57,624 nucleotides of DNA from positions 1 through 57,624 of the forward strand of contig JAEUQC010000003.1 of the NCBI GenBank assembly GCA_016789905.1. Reading direction: 5' to 3'. Each line of letters starts with the position of its first letter. The stretch's first letter is position 1. Positions 1 through 7,001 of this stretch are shown here, piece by piece. The notes below the pieces were generated by a model. That model did not search any database and was not told the DNA's origin. It saw only the letters and a program-made list of their open reading frames with translations. The DNA comes from Bryobacterales bacterium (GTDB taxonomy: Bacteria > Acidobacteriota > Terriglobia > Bryobacterales > Bryobacteraceae). A program made the position numbers and the translations under genes.

Positions 1-80
1 TCATCCTCCCCGCCGAAACGGCCGAAACCGGCGACGATGACGAGTACGACTACAGCGATCTGCCCCGAAAAGTCGCCTAA
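1..80 (+). CDS. 3' end of an unidentified gene
   Basis: A reading frame beginning at base 3 stays open for 25 codons and stops at TAA 78-80. The visible tail is acidic (a DDDEYDY stretch) and ends in LPRKVA. Acidic C-terminal tails of this kind are common in bacterial cytoplasmic proteins, but there is too little here to name a family. The gene is cut by the window edge. It could also be chance open sequence. Confidence 0.35.
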   Translation, partial: ILPAETAETGDDDEYDYSDLPRKVA

Positions 81-414
81 ACCGGTCACAAAATCGCGCG
101 CGATCCAATGGGCACACTCGAAGTGTGTCTACACTTCCGGCTGCTGGTCCTGCTCAACCCTCGCCAGCCACCCGGACCCGTCTTTGCCTTGAAAACGTTC
201 TCCCCAAGCCGCTGCTGTTGCGGTGGCGGAGCGGTTTTGTTCGGTGTTTTCTGCGTTTTGCATTAGGCCGTACCTGCGAAGGACTTCCGGCCACTCGATC
301 TGTGACAACTGAATATACCTGCTTCCGGGCCTGCCGAGCCCGAAATCCGAGTACACCCCGGCAATCGTTTGCCGGGGCGCGGGCATCCGCCAGCTTCATC
401 CGGATGATCATTGC

Positions 415-466
415 CTCGGCCAGTCTCTCGTCGACTCCCAGTTGACGCGGCCACCTGGCATGGGGC
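415..466. repeat. 52-bp direct repeat, copy 1
   Basis: Begins CTCGGCCAGTCTCTCGTC and ends GGCATGGGGC. It matches copy 2 at 529-580 with only a few substitutions, at an offset of 114 bases. Confidence 0.75.
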
Positions 467-528
467 AACGGAACAGCCGAACGCCAATGCTAGCGGCCAA
501 CAACAAGGAGGCATTCGCGGCGCAGTCC

Positions 529-580
529 CTCGGCCAGTCTCTCGTCGGCTCCCAGTTGACGCGGCCACTCGGCATGGGGC
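529..580. repeat. 52-bp direct repeat, copy 2
   Basis: Second copy of the repeat at 415-466, differing at about four positions (for example CGACTCC/CGGCTCC and CACCTGG/CACTCGG). No inverted repeats or terminal features of an insertion sequence are visible around either copy. Confidence 0.75.
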
Positions 581-616
581 CGCGCCAACTTCTCAACACC
601 CTAATGCGGGCCCCAC

Positions 617-1144
617 TCACAGCAAAGGGGCGATCGCGGCGCGAATCGTCTCCGCCGCCGGGATCGCCTCGGGCGTCGCCTCCAGAATCAGACTGCTGCC
701 GCCAAGCACCGCCACCGCCGTCCCTTCGCGCAGCAGAATCTGGTCAATCTGCGCCTGCATCGCTTCCCGTTGTGGCTCCAACAGCGCCACCGCCTCCACA
801 ATATGCTGTAGCCACGCTGCCAACGCCGCCGGCTCGCTCGCGAACGCGTCCGGCCGAATGGCAACACTCAGCGGGTAACCGGCCGCCTGCCGCAGCGCCT
901 CCCGAATCTCCGGGCCCAACCGGTCAGACTCTGTTCGCGGCGCCGCCACCCGCAGCGTCACCCCTTGTATGTGCGCCGCTCGAATGTAATGAACGTCTTC
1001 ATCCGTGAAGCCGCTGCCCCCGCGGCACACCAGCAGCCCCGTGTCCCGATTCCACGACACCAGCCGCGCCGCGTTCAGCGTATGGCCGCCAAGCCAGAGA
1101 CTGATCTGCCCGCTGGCCGAATCCAATATGTCTTCGATGTCCAA
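617..1144 (-). CDS. Hypothetical protein, 175 aa
   Basis: A 175-codon frame starting at TTG (1142-1144), with no upstream alternative because an in-frame TAA lies just before it. The product has no signal peptide or membrane segment. Its first half looks like a small beta-rich domain (LWLGGHTLNAARLVSWNRD, then repeated short hydrophobic strands). Its second half is helical, with a Leu/Ala/Gln-rich stretch around residues 115-140. I do not recognise a family. It is divergent from the enolase-superfamily gene with only 26 bases between starts, so the promoters must overlap or lie inside the genes. I find no ribosome-binding site for the TTG, so the true start may be a later codon. Confidence 0.6.
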   Translation of the reverse strand: MDIEDILDSASGQISLWLGGHTLNAARLVSWNRDTGLLVCRGGSGFTDEDVHYIRAAHIQGVTLRVAAPRTESDRLGPEIREALRQAAGYPLSVAIRPDAFASEPAALAAWLQHIVEAVALLEPQREAMQAQIDQILLREGTAVAVLGGSSLILEATPEAIPAAETIRAAIAPLL

Positions 1145-1170
1145 GTGTTGATGGTATTACGATTCTAGGA

Positions 1171-2343
1171 ATGCGAATCGAAAGCGTGGATCTCTTCTAC
1201 TTGTCGATGCCCGAAGTGCTCGACATTGGCGATGGCAGCCAGGACGCACTCCTCGTGCGCGTCCGTGCCGGACAGTGGACCGGGTGGGGCGAATGCGAAG
1301 CCGCGCCACTGGCCTCCATCGCCAGCTTCGTTTGCCCCATGTCCCATTCCGCCTGCAAGCCCGTCGCGGCCTCGGTGATTGGCCAGACAATCCATTCGCC
1401 CGCCGATATCAAGCGCATCGGCGATCTCGTCCGCGCCGAAAGCCTCGACCTCCTCCAGGCCGCCCACACCCTCTCCGGTATCGACATGGCCCTCTGGGAC
1501 CTGCTCGGCCAGCGCGAAGGTACCCCCGTCTGGCGCCTGCTCGGCTATCGCCGCGCCTTTCCCAAAACACCTTACGCCTCCATGCTCTTCGGCGACACCC
1601 CCGCCGAGACCTTTGCCAAGGCCCGCGCCACCGCCTTCCGCGCCGCGAAGTTTGGCTGGGGGCCTATCGGCAAGGGCACGCCCGCCCAGGACGCCGCCCA
1701 CATCCATGCCGCCCGCGAGGGCCTCGGTCCCGAAAAACACCTGCTCGTCGACATCGGCACCGTTTGGGAAGAGGATGTGGAACGCGCCGCGTTGACGCTC
1801 CCCGCTCTCCAGGAATGCGGCGCCGTCTGGCTGGAAGAGCCTTTCGTCAGCGGCGCACTCGCCGCCTATGCCGCGCTGGCCCCACGCGCCGGCGCCGTCA
1901 AACTCGCCGCCGGGGAAGGCAGCCACAATATCTACATGGCACGCCAGTTGGTCGACCACGCCGCCATCGGCTTCCTGCAAATCGACGCCGGACGCATCGG
2001 GGGCGTCACTGTCGCCAAAGAAGCGGCCGACTACGCCTCCGCGCGCGGCGTCACTTACGTTAACCACACCTTCACCTCGCACCTCGCCCTCAGCGCCTCC
2101 CTCGCCCCCTACGCCGGCCTGGAGCGCGACGAGATCTGCGAGTATCCCGTGGAACCCAAAGCGCTCGCCCTCGCCATCACCAGTAACCATCTCACGCCCG
2201 GCGACGGGGGCCTCTTGCGCGTCAGCGACGCCCCCGGCTACGGAATGACCATCAATACCCAAGCCCTGGCCCCATACCTGGTCGATTGCGAAATCCGCGT
2301 CGGCGGTCGCGCGCTCTATACCACGCCGTCCCTGCTCGACTGA
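1171..2343 (+). CDS. Mandelate racemase/muconate lactonizing enzyme family protein
   Basis: A 390-aa member of the enolase superfamily, cytoplasmic, expected to abstract a proton alpha to a carboxylate in a Mg-dependent reaction. The N-terminal capping domain covers about residues 1-120 and the TIM barrel follows. Lysines in the region of the usual catalytic Lys are K160 and K168 (AAKFGWGPIGKG). Metal ligands are probably D194 (LLVDIGT), E222 or E223 (WLEEPF) and E249 (AAGEG). The general base of the mandelate-racemase subgroup is probably H299 in VNHTFTSH. The substrate cannot be told; acid-sugar dehydratases and racemases share this layout. The ATG lies directly behind AGGA with almost no spacer, so initiation may be weak. 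Its last ~40 codons recur as a decayed copy downstream (2405-2485). Confidence 0.9.
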   Translation: MRIESVDLFYLSMPEVLDIGDGSQDALLVRVRAGQWTGWGECEAAPLASIASFVCPMSHSACKPVAASVIGQTIHSPADIKRIGDLVRAESLDLLQAAHTLSGIDMALWDLLGQREGTPVWRLLGYRRAFPKTPYASMLFGDTPAETFAKARATAFRAAKFGWGPIGKGTPAQDAAHIHAAREGLGPEKHLLVDIGTVWEEDVERAALTLPALQECGAVWLEEPFVSGALAAYAALAPRAGAVKLAAGEGSHNIYMARQLVDHAAIGFLQIDAGRIGGVTVAKEAADYASARGVTYVNHTFTSHLALSASLAPYAGLERDEICEYPVEPKALALAITSNHLTPGDGGLLRVSDAPGYGMTINTQALAPYLVDCEIRVGGRALYTTPSLLD

Positions 2344-2404
2344 CCCGCGGGCCCCATCAGCTAGGGCCAACCAAGGCGAAGCGAGTATCCGTGAAGCCAA
2401 GCGC

Positions 2405-2485
2405 ACCGGGCGACGGAATACCCAGACTCTAGCCAATCCGCGCCGGAGGCCGCCTGCTCTGCACCACGCTATCCCTGCTCGACTG
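2405..2485 (+). repeat. Decayed duplicate of the 3' end of the enolase-superfamily gene
   Basis: Bases 2435-2485 align with 2292-2342 (the last codons and stop of the gene) at a fixed offset of 143, with about 42 of 51 bases identical. The shared parts include TCCCTGCTCGACTG at the right end. Weaker similarity with a deletion reaches left to about 2405 (CGACGGAAT, AATACCC). The frame is broken, so this is a remnant, not a gene. Confidence 0.75.
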
Positions 2486-2535
2486 GCGCGCCGGAGAGCA
2501 ACAGAGCCTGCACGCCAACCCAGCCAACCGCGCCG

Positions 2536-3591
2536 TCATCTCGTCGCGTGCCCGCTGATTTGCACCAGCGCACGGTTCTCCAGCCGCAACACCCCGCGCG
2601 GACATACCTCCGCGCAAAGCCCGCAGCCTACACACGAAGCGCGCGTGAAGCTCTCGTTCGCCTGCGCGTACGCGCGAACGTCAATGCCCATTTCGCAGTA
2701 CTTCGAACACATCCCACAAGAGATGCACATGTTCTCCTTCACCGTGATGCGGTACCGGCCAACTTTCTGCACCAGCCCCAGAATGGCGGCCATCGGACAG
2801 GCGAAACGGCACCACACCCGCGTGCCCCCAAGCGGATAGGCGCCGACGCCAACAACGCCGGACAGTATCGAGCCAACAATCAGACCATAGAACGCTTGGA
2901 ACTCGGCGGTCACCCGCGCCAGTTGCGGATGACTCTTCCCCACGCCCCAGGAGACAAACAGCAGCGCCGTCAGCAGCAGGCTCACCGCCAACACCGCATG
3001 AATCGTCGCTCGCTCGATCTTCCACGATGTCTTCGATTTGCTCGAAAGGTGGCGCCACGGCTCGCCAAACGTGTTGGCCAATCCACCGCAGCCGCACACC
3101 CACGAGCAATACCAGCGCTTCCCGAAAAACACCCCCAGGATGGGCACCAGCAGCAGCGAGCCCGTAAAGCTGAACAGGATGTACGGCAGCGGCAGCGAGA
3201 AGATGTAACTTGGCGTCAGGTAGTCCATCTTCAGCGGCCAGAAGTAACTGAAATAGTACTCCGGCTGATGCAGGAACGTAAGCAGATGGGGAATGGAGAA
3301 CGCGAACGTCGCCTGCACGAAAATCACCACCGACGTGCGCACCACCTGATACCGGTTATGCCGGTACTTACGGATAACATGAACCCCGCCCGCACTGACA
3401 GCCACCGTATATAACAGGCCATACAACGTCCACTTACTGTCCAGCCCCATTGCCCGCGCGGCCGGCGTGAGCCATTCCGTGAAGTACAGCAGCAGATAGA
3501 ACGCGGTGAGCAACCCTGCCAGCAGCCACGCGCTAATTCCGCGGTTCTTCACGTCGTGCAGCAGCCGCTGTCCCGCGCCCGCCCGCGTCAT
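2536..3591 (-). CDS. Membrane-bound polyferredoxin (NapH/NosR-like 4Fe-4S protein)
   Basis: A 351-aa electron-transfer membrane protein with about five membrane segments (roughly 22-38, 55-70, 85-105, 130-155, 200-215), like NapH, the NosR C-terminal part and related quinone-interacting ferredoxins. Two classic 4Fe-4S motifs lie at the C-terminus: C289-C292-C295-C299 and C320-C323-C326-C330. Two more cysteine groups sit at membrane borders, CSWVCGCGG (162-170) and CRFACP (261-266), as in NapH. The ATG (3589-3591) is chosen because it overlaps the stop of the upstream ORF as ATGA. The open frame further upstream is duplicated sequence. It follows the FAD oxidoreductase gene, and together they probably pass electrons from NAD(P)H to a membrane acceptor. 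Confidence 0.85.
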   Translation of the reverse strand: MTRAGAGQRLLHDVKNRGISAWLLAGLLTAFYLLLYFTEWLTPAARAMGLDSKWTLYGLLYTVAVSAGGVHVIRKYRHNRYQVVRTSVVIFVQATFAFSIPHLLTFLHQPEYYFSYFWPLKMDYLTPSYIFSLPLPYILFSFTGSLLLVPILGVFFGKRWYCSWVCGCGGLANTFGEPWRHLSSKSKTSWKIERATIHAVLAVSLLLTALLFVSWGVGKSHPQLARVTAEFQAFYGLIVGSILSGVVGVGAYPLGGTRVWCRFACPMAAILGLVQKVGRYRITVKENMCISCGMCSKYCEMGIDVRAYAQANESFTRASCVGCGLCAEVCPRGVLRLENRALVQISGHATR

Positions 3592-3994
3592 CCGCCACCG
3601 CCAAACGCGGTCCGCGCACTCGCCATCGGCCACGCGCCTATACCGCGGCAACTCGCGTCCTGCCCCAGTCGCTGCGCCCAGCCAGCCCGCTCGCTCGGCG
3701 AGTACCGCTCCGTAAAGTACAGCGGCAAAGAAGAGGCACTGACCAACCTCGCCAGCAGCCGCTGACCCGCGCCAGCCCGCGCACTCGCCATCGGCCAAGC
3801 GCCAATACCGCGGCAACTCGCGTCCTGCCCCAGCCGCTGCGCCCAGCCAGCCCGCTCGCTCGGCGAGTACCGCGTCATGAAGTACAGCGGCAAAGAGAAG
3901 GCACTGATGACCAACCTCGCCAGCAACCGATGACCCGCGCCAGCCCGAGTCATCCGCCACCACCAAACGCGGCCCGCGCGCTCGCCAACGGCAG
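3583..3994 (-). repeat. Threefold degenerate tandem duplication of a gene junction
   Basis: Three related copies of the junction between the FAD oxidoreductase 3' end and the polyferredoxin 5' end. Marker CGCCATCGGC occurs at 3621 and 3786, with the variant CGCCAACGGC at 3983. Spacings are 165 and 197, because the middle copy lacks about 26 bases around ATCCGCCACC. The two long spacer units share long identical runs (for example 3641-3712 with 3806-3877). Weaker similarity continues into the polyferredoxin coding sequence to about 3470, in the codons for its first membrane segment. Confidence 0.8.
3588..3953 (-). CDS. 121-aa ORF made of duplicated junction sequence
   Basis: The duplication leaves an open frame of 121 codons between the FAD oxidoreductase and polyferredoxin genes. 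Its ATG (3951-3953) overlaps the oxidoreductase stop as ATGA, and its own stop (3588-3590) overlaps the polyferredoxin start as ATGA. The product begins MTRAGAGHRLL, which matches the polyferredoxin start MTRAGAGQRLL. It then carries two copies of a ~55-residue unit (RYSPSERAGWAQRL occurs twice) and ends like the oxidoreductase (AFGGGG). Each unit resembles the polyferredoxin's first membrane segment (PLYFTERYSP against LLYFTEWLTP). Whether it is translated is unknown; it may simply keep translation coupled. Confidence 0.35.
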   Translation of the reverse strand: MTRAGAGHRLLARLVISAFSLPLYFMTRYSPSERAGWAQRLGQDASCRGIGAWPMASARAGAGQRLLARLVSASSLPLYFTERYSPSERAGWAQRLGQDASCRGIGAWPMASARTAFGGGG

Positions 3995-5212
3995 CCTCCC
4001 AAACTCCACATCGAACTGCGCGAGATGCAAATGTTCCATCACAAAGGCCGGCGAGCGGCGCTCGCCGATCCAACGCTCAAACCATGTGTGGTCCCAGCGC
4101 GAGCCAAGCATGTTGAACCCCGTGACGGCACCTTCGGTGTACATGATGCGAATGCTCGACTCCTTGCCTGGCACCTGATGGAAGAAGCTGCCCTCGCCCG
4201 CCGCGCCCACGGTCGTGTATTCGATATCGAAAAGCTTGGCGCTGTTATAGAACAGCGGCGGCTGATAATCCACCGCGTCCCCCAGCATCGCTCGCGCCGC
4301 CAATTCGCCTTGCCTCTTGGCCGAGTACCAAATCTGCTCAACAAGCGGGCTGCCATCGGGCTTGCGAAACTCGGCACAGTCCCCAGCCGCCCAAACGCCA
4401 TCGAGAGACGTGCGGAAGTCCGCCGACACCGCGATGCCCCGCCCAAGCGCGGGCGGTGTCCGCACCTGGCGCAGCCAGTCCACCCCAGGCCGCACGCCAA
4501 TACAGACACCAAGAATTTGGCAGGCAAACGCTGCCTCCTGATTCGTGCGCACCCCGCGAACCCGGCCGCCCGCGTCGGCCTGAACCTCTACAATCTCATG
4601 CCCCAGGTGCAGCTTCACCCCATGTTTCCGAATGTGGGCGGCGATGATCTCGCCTTCCTCTTTCGCCAGCGCCATCGGCCAGTACCAGGCCTCGCGGACC
4701 AGGAAATCCACCTCGATCCCGTGATGAACCAGACACTCCACAAGCTCCACGCCAATCAACCCGCCGCCCGCCACTACCGCCCGGCGCGTGGAGGGAGCCA
4801 GCCGCTCACACGCCTCTAAATCCTGGAGGGAAACAAACTGCGTCACACCCGCGGTGACCCCCGCCAGTCCCGCCCATGGCGCCGTGTTGGGCACCGATCC
4901 GGTGGCCAGCAACAGCCGGTCGTAGCGCACCTCCCGGCCATCGCCCAAACGTAGGCAACGCGCCCCGGCGTTCAAATCGATCACCCAGCCGCGGATGCGC
5001 TCAATCCGCTGGTCATCATACGTCCGCCGTTCAAACGGCTCCAGGTCCCGCAGATCCATCCGGTCCATGAAGGCGTACATCAGCGCCGTGCGGGAGAAGA
5101 AGTAGTCGCTTTCCCCGCTGATGACAGTGATCCGCGCCCCGGCGTCGCGCTTGCGCAGAGCGAACGCGGCGGTGATACCAGCCACACCGTTTCCGACGAT
5201 GACAAAGTGCAT
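3950..5212 (-). CDS. NAD(P)/FAD-dependent oxidoreductase (ferredoxin/nitrite reductase type)
   Basis: A 420-aa two-dinucleotide-binding-domain flavoprotein. The FAD motif is VGNGVAG at residues 6-12, the second fold is VVAGGGLIGVE at about 145-155, and the FAD-ribityl motif is VWAAGD at about 285. The arrangement matches the large pyridine-nucleotide-disulfide oxidoreductase group that includes ferredoxin, rubredoxin and nitrite reductase NAD(P)H subunits. No CxxC redox pair is visible. The start is set at MHFVIVGNG because the FAD fold begins there; a 13-codon upstream extension looks random. It is transcribed before the polyferredoxin gene, suggesting an NAD(P)H to Fe-S to quinone-like pathway. 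The last residues (LASARAAFGGGG) belong to the duplicated junction, so the original C-terminus may have been the same. Confidence 0.85.
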   Translation of the reverse strand: MHFVIVGNGVAGITAAFALRKRDAGARITVISGESDYFFSRTALMYAFMDRMDLRDLEPFERRTYDDQRIERIRGWVIDLNAGARCLRLGDGREVRYDRLLLATGSVPNTAPWAGLAGVTAGVTQFVSLQDLEACERLAPSTRRAVVAGGGLIGVELVECLVHHGIEVDFLVREAWYWPMALAKEEGEIIAAHIRKHGVKLHLGHEIVEVQADAGGRVRGVRTNQEAAFACQILGVCIGVRPGVDWLRQVRTPPALGRGIAVSADFRTSLDGVWAAGDCAEFRKPDGSPLVEQIWYSAKRQGELAARAMLGDAVDYQPPLFYNSAKLFDIEYTTVGAAGEGSFFHQVPGKESSIRIMYTEGAVTGFNMLGSRWDHTWFERWIGERRSPAFVMEHLHLAQFDVEFGRLPLASARAAFGGGG

Positions 5213-5772
5213 AGAGAGAGAAGGATCCACCCGCGAATGGCAACGCCCCATTATGGCGAACTCCGCTTCCCCGCCGCGAGTCCCGCGACCACATGCCCGC
5301 CCTCACGAACATCGCGAGGTCCCCAGCAGCCCTCCGCGCCCGGCCGCACGCGAACGCCATCCCGCAGCCACACGCCCGCGGGCACGGGCCCGCCATGCCC
5401 CGCCCAGACTCGCCCGTCACCCAGTAACCAAACACCCTCGGGCATGTCCAGCGCCACGAGCCCCCGAGCGTCCTCTCAAGCCCGCCATGCCCGGCCACAC
5501 ACGAACGCCATCCCGCGGCCACACGCCCGCGGGCACGGGCCCGCCATGAGCCGCCAGACTCGACCGTCGCCCAATAACCAAACACCCTCCGGCATGTCCA
5601 GCGCTATGAGCCCCCTAGCGTCCTCTCAAGCCCGCCATGCCCGGCCACTCGCGAGCGCCGCCACGCGACCACACGCCCGCGGGCACGGGCCCGCCATGAG
5701 CCGCCAGACTCGAAGGCCCCGCGCAGCCGCTACTTAGCGCGGTGTGGCCGCTCAACCGGACCTCGGCTCCAA
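5213..5772. other. Gene-free stretch filled by a tandem array
   Basis: No gene is supported here. All six frames are largely open because the sequence is a GC-rich tandem array (5339-5712), but the translations are low in information and differ from any family I know. It should hold the promoter of the oxidoreductase/polyferredoxin operon; I could not pick a convincing -35/-10 pair. Confidence 0.5.
5339..5712. repeat. Tandem array, period 150-151 bp, about 2.5 copies
   Basis: The marker CACACGCCCGCGGGCACGGG starts at 5369, 5520 and 5670 (spacings 151 and 150). Within each period the run CCAGACTCG, then AACCAAACACCCTC, GGCATGTCCAGCG and GCGTCCTCTCAAGCCCG recur in the same order with few changes. 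The last copy is partial and diverges after CCGCCAGACTCG at about 5712. The first copy fades left of about 5339. Confidence 0.85.
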
Positions 5773-6405
5773 TTACCGTCCGTAAACCGTGAAGCTCTGG
5801 TTCGGCAGGAACGAGTGCCCCCCGGTCTTCTTCCAGCCGGCCTTCACCAACTCGGCCTCAATCCTCTCCGGCGAGAAGCGGAACGCCTCAGGCGGGCCCA
5901 TGGGGCCGCCAGGCAGCCAATCAATAATCGCCAGGCGTCCGCCGGACTTCAGAGATGCCGCAAGGCCCTTGAAATAGGCCTCCCGCGCCGGGATGTGGTG
6001 AAACGTGTCAACGATCAGGATCAGGTCTACCGGCTCCGGGATGTTGGCCGCCGCCGCCGTCGCCACTACCCCCTCGACGTTCTTCAACCCCTCCTTCCCA
6101 GCCCGCTTCTTCGTATACGCCACCATGGACTCTTCGATATCAACCGCATAAACCTTCGCGACGCCCGCCTTCGCCAGCCGCACGGTGAAATAGCCCGTGC
6201 CCGCCCCGACATCGGCCACTGTCATCGAGGGCTTCAGCGCCAACGCGTCTATTACCCTCCCCGGCATCTGCCATTTGTCGCGGGCCGGATCATCGAAGTT
6301 CCTGGCCCACTTCTCCGGCTCTTCAAATCGCTTGTGCATGTGCTCGCCACCCGCATGTTGCGCCATCGCCACCACCGCTGCCGCCGCCAACCATAGGAGT
6401 TTCAT
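5773..6405 (-). CDS. Exported class I SAM-dependent methyltransferase
   Basis: A 210-aa methyltransferase-fold protein with an unusual N-terminal signal peptide (MKLLWLAAAAVVAMA, cleavage expected after about residue 15). SAM motif I is VADVGAGTG at 63-71, and motif II-like AVDIEESM follows. DTFHHIPAR and GGRLAIIDWLPGG match the post-I and motif III region of ubiquinone/menaquinone-methyltransferase-like enzymes. Exported copies of this fold are frequent in Acidobacteria and related phyla (general knowledge); their substrate is not known. The ATG is preceded by a perfect GGAGGT (6409-6414). It is divergent from the DUF442-type gene. Confidence 0.85.
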   Translation of the reverse strand: MKLLWLAAAAVVAMAQHAGGEHMHKRFEEPEKWARNFDDPARDKWQMPGRVIDALALKPSMTVADVGAGTGYFTVRLAKAGVAKVYAVDIEESMVAYTKKRAGKEGLKNVEGVVATAAAANIPEPVDLILIVDTFHHIPAREAYFKGLAASLKSGGRLAIIDWLPGGPMGPPEAFRFSPERIEAELVKAGWKKTGGHSFLPNQSFTVYGR

Positions 6406-6452
6406 GACACCTCCATTTTGCATCCTTCCCCGCAAACGCGCACAATGGGTCC

Positions 6453-7001
6453 ATGACGACGCGCGCCCTGCTCCTCCTGGCGGCCCTTTCCGTGGCCGCG
6501 CAGCCCGCCACCCCCCCGGCCTGGACCGCCGGCGCCAAGGTAGCGCCAGCCACTGTCGGCGCAACGCCGAATTCCGCCGCCTTCGGCAACCGCATCTATT
6601 TCGCCGGCCAGCCGTCGCAGGCCGATCTGGCCGAGTATGCCAAGCTGGGCGTGAAGACCATCGTCAATCTGCGCATGCCCGCTGAAACCGCCAGCCTCGG
6701 CTTTGACGAAGCCGCCGCGGTGAAGGCCGCCGGCATGAACTACGTCTCCGTGCCGTTCGGCCCGGTCATGCCGCCCGACGGCGACCTGGCGAAGATCTAC
6801 GCGGAGCTCAACAAAGCGGGCGACGGCAAGGTGCTGCTGCACTGCGCCAGTTCCAACCGCGCCGGAATGGTGTGGGCCGTTTACCGGGGCACCCAGCACG
6901 CCCTGCCCGCGGAAGCCGCCATTGCCGAGGGCAAGGCCGCCGGCCTGAAAGCGGCCGCGCTGGAAAAACTGGCCCGCGAGAAACTCGCCGGAAAGCCCTA
7001 A
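6453..7001 (+). CDS. Exported DUF442/Blh-type phosphatase-like protein
   Basis: A 182-aa protein with a signal peptide (residues 1-16, ending in VAAQ) and a small tyrosine-phosphatase-like domain. It shows the family's AGQPSQADL motif (51-59), the VKTIVNLR strand (67-74) and the active-site loop HCASSNRAG (130-138). C131 and R136 have the short C-x4-R spacing typical of DUF442 proteins instead of the C-x5-R of classical dual-specificity phosphatases. The substrate is unknown. Its stop overlaps by four bases the stop of the convergent permease/peptidase gene. Confidence 0.85.
   Translation: MTTRALLLLAALSVAAQPATPPAWTAGAKVAPATVGATPNSAAFGNRIYFAGQPSQADLAEYAKLGVKTIVNLRMPAETASLGFDEAAAVKAAGMNYVSVPFGPVMPPDGDLAKIYAELNKAGDGKVLLHCASSNRAGMVWAVYRGTQHALPAEAAIAEGKAAGLKAAALEKLAREKLAGKP

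Larger units (their letters stand above)
81..616. other. Gene-poor stretch with a duplicated segment
   Basis: No convincing gene. Several short frames are open on both strands because of the high GC. The most protein-like is a minus-strand frame at 129-386 (85 codons), which I cannot assign and regard as unlikely. The stretch contains two copies of a 52-bp direct repeat (415-466 and 529-580), so it is probably decayed or duplicated sequence between the partial gene and the hypothetical gene that ends at 617. Confidence 0.5.

Noticed and set aside
1165..2436. Long minus-strand open frame opposite the enolase-superfamily gene
   Set aside because: Glycine/valine-rich translation with no motif; the plus strand carries a complete enzyme. 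High GC leaves antisense frames open.
3592..4011. N-terminal extension of the polyferredoxin gene
   Set aside because: It is translation of the duplicated junction sequence in another frame; the real start is the ATGA overlap at 3591.
5031..5585. Minus-strand open frame through the 150-bp array
   Set aside because: Low-information repeat translation and overlap with the oxidoreductase gene in another frame.
5339..5712. CRISPR array
   Set aside because: Units are about 150 bp, tandem and degenerate, with no short identical repeats or unique spacers.
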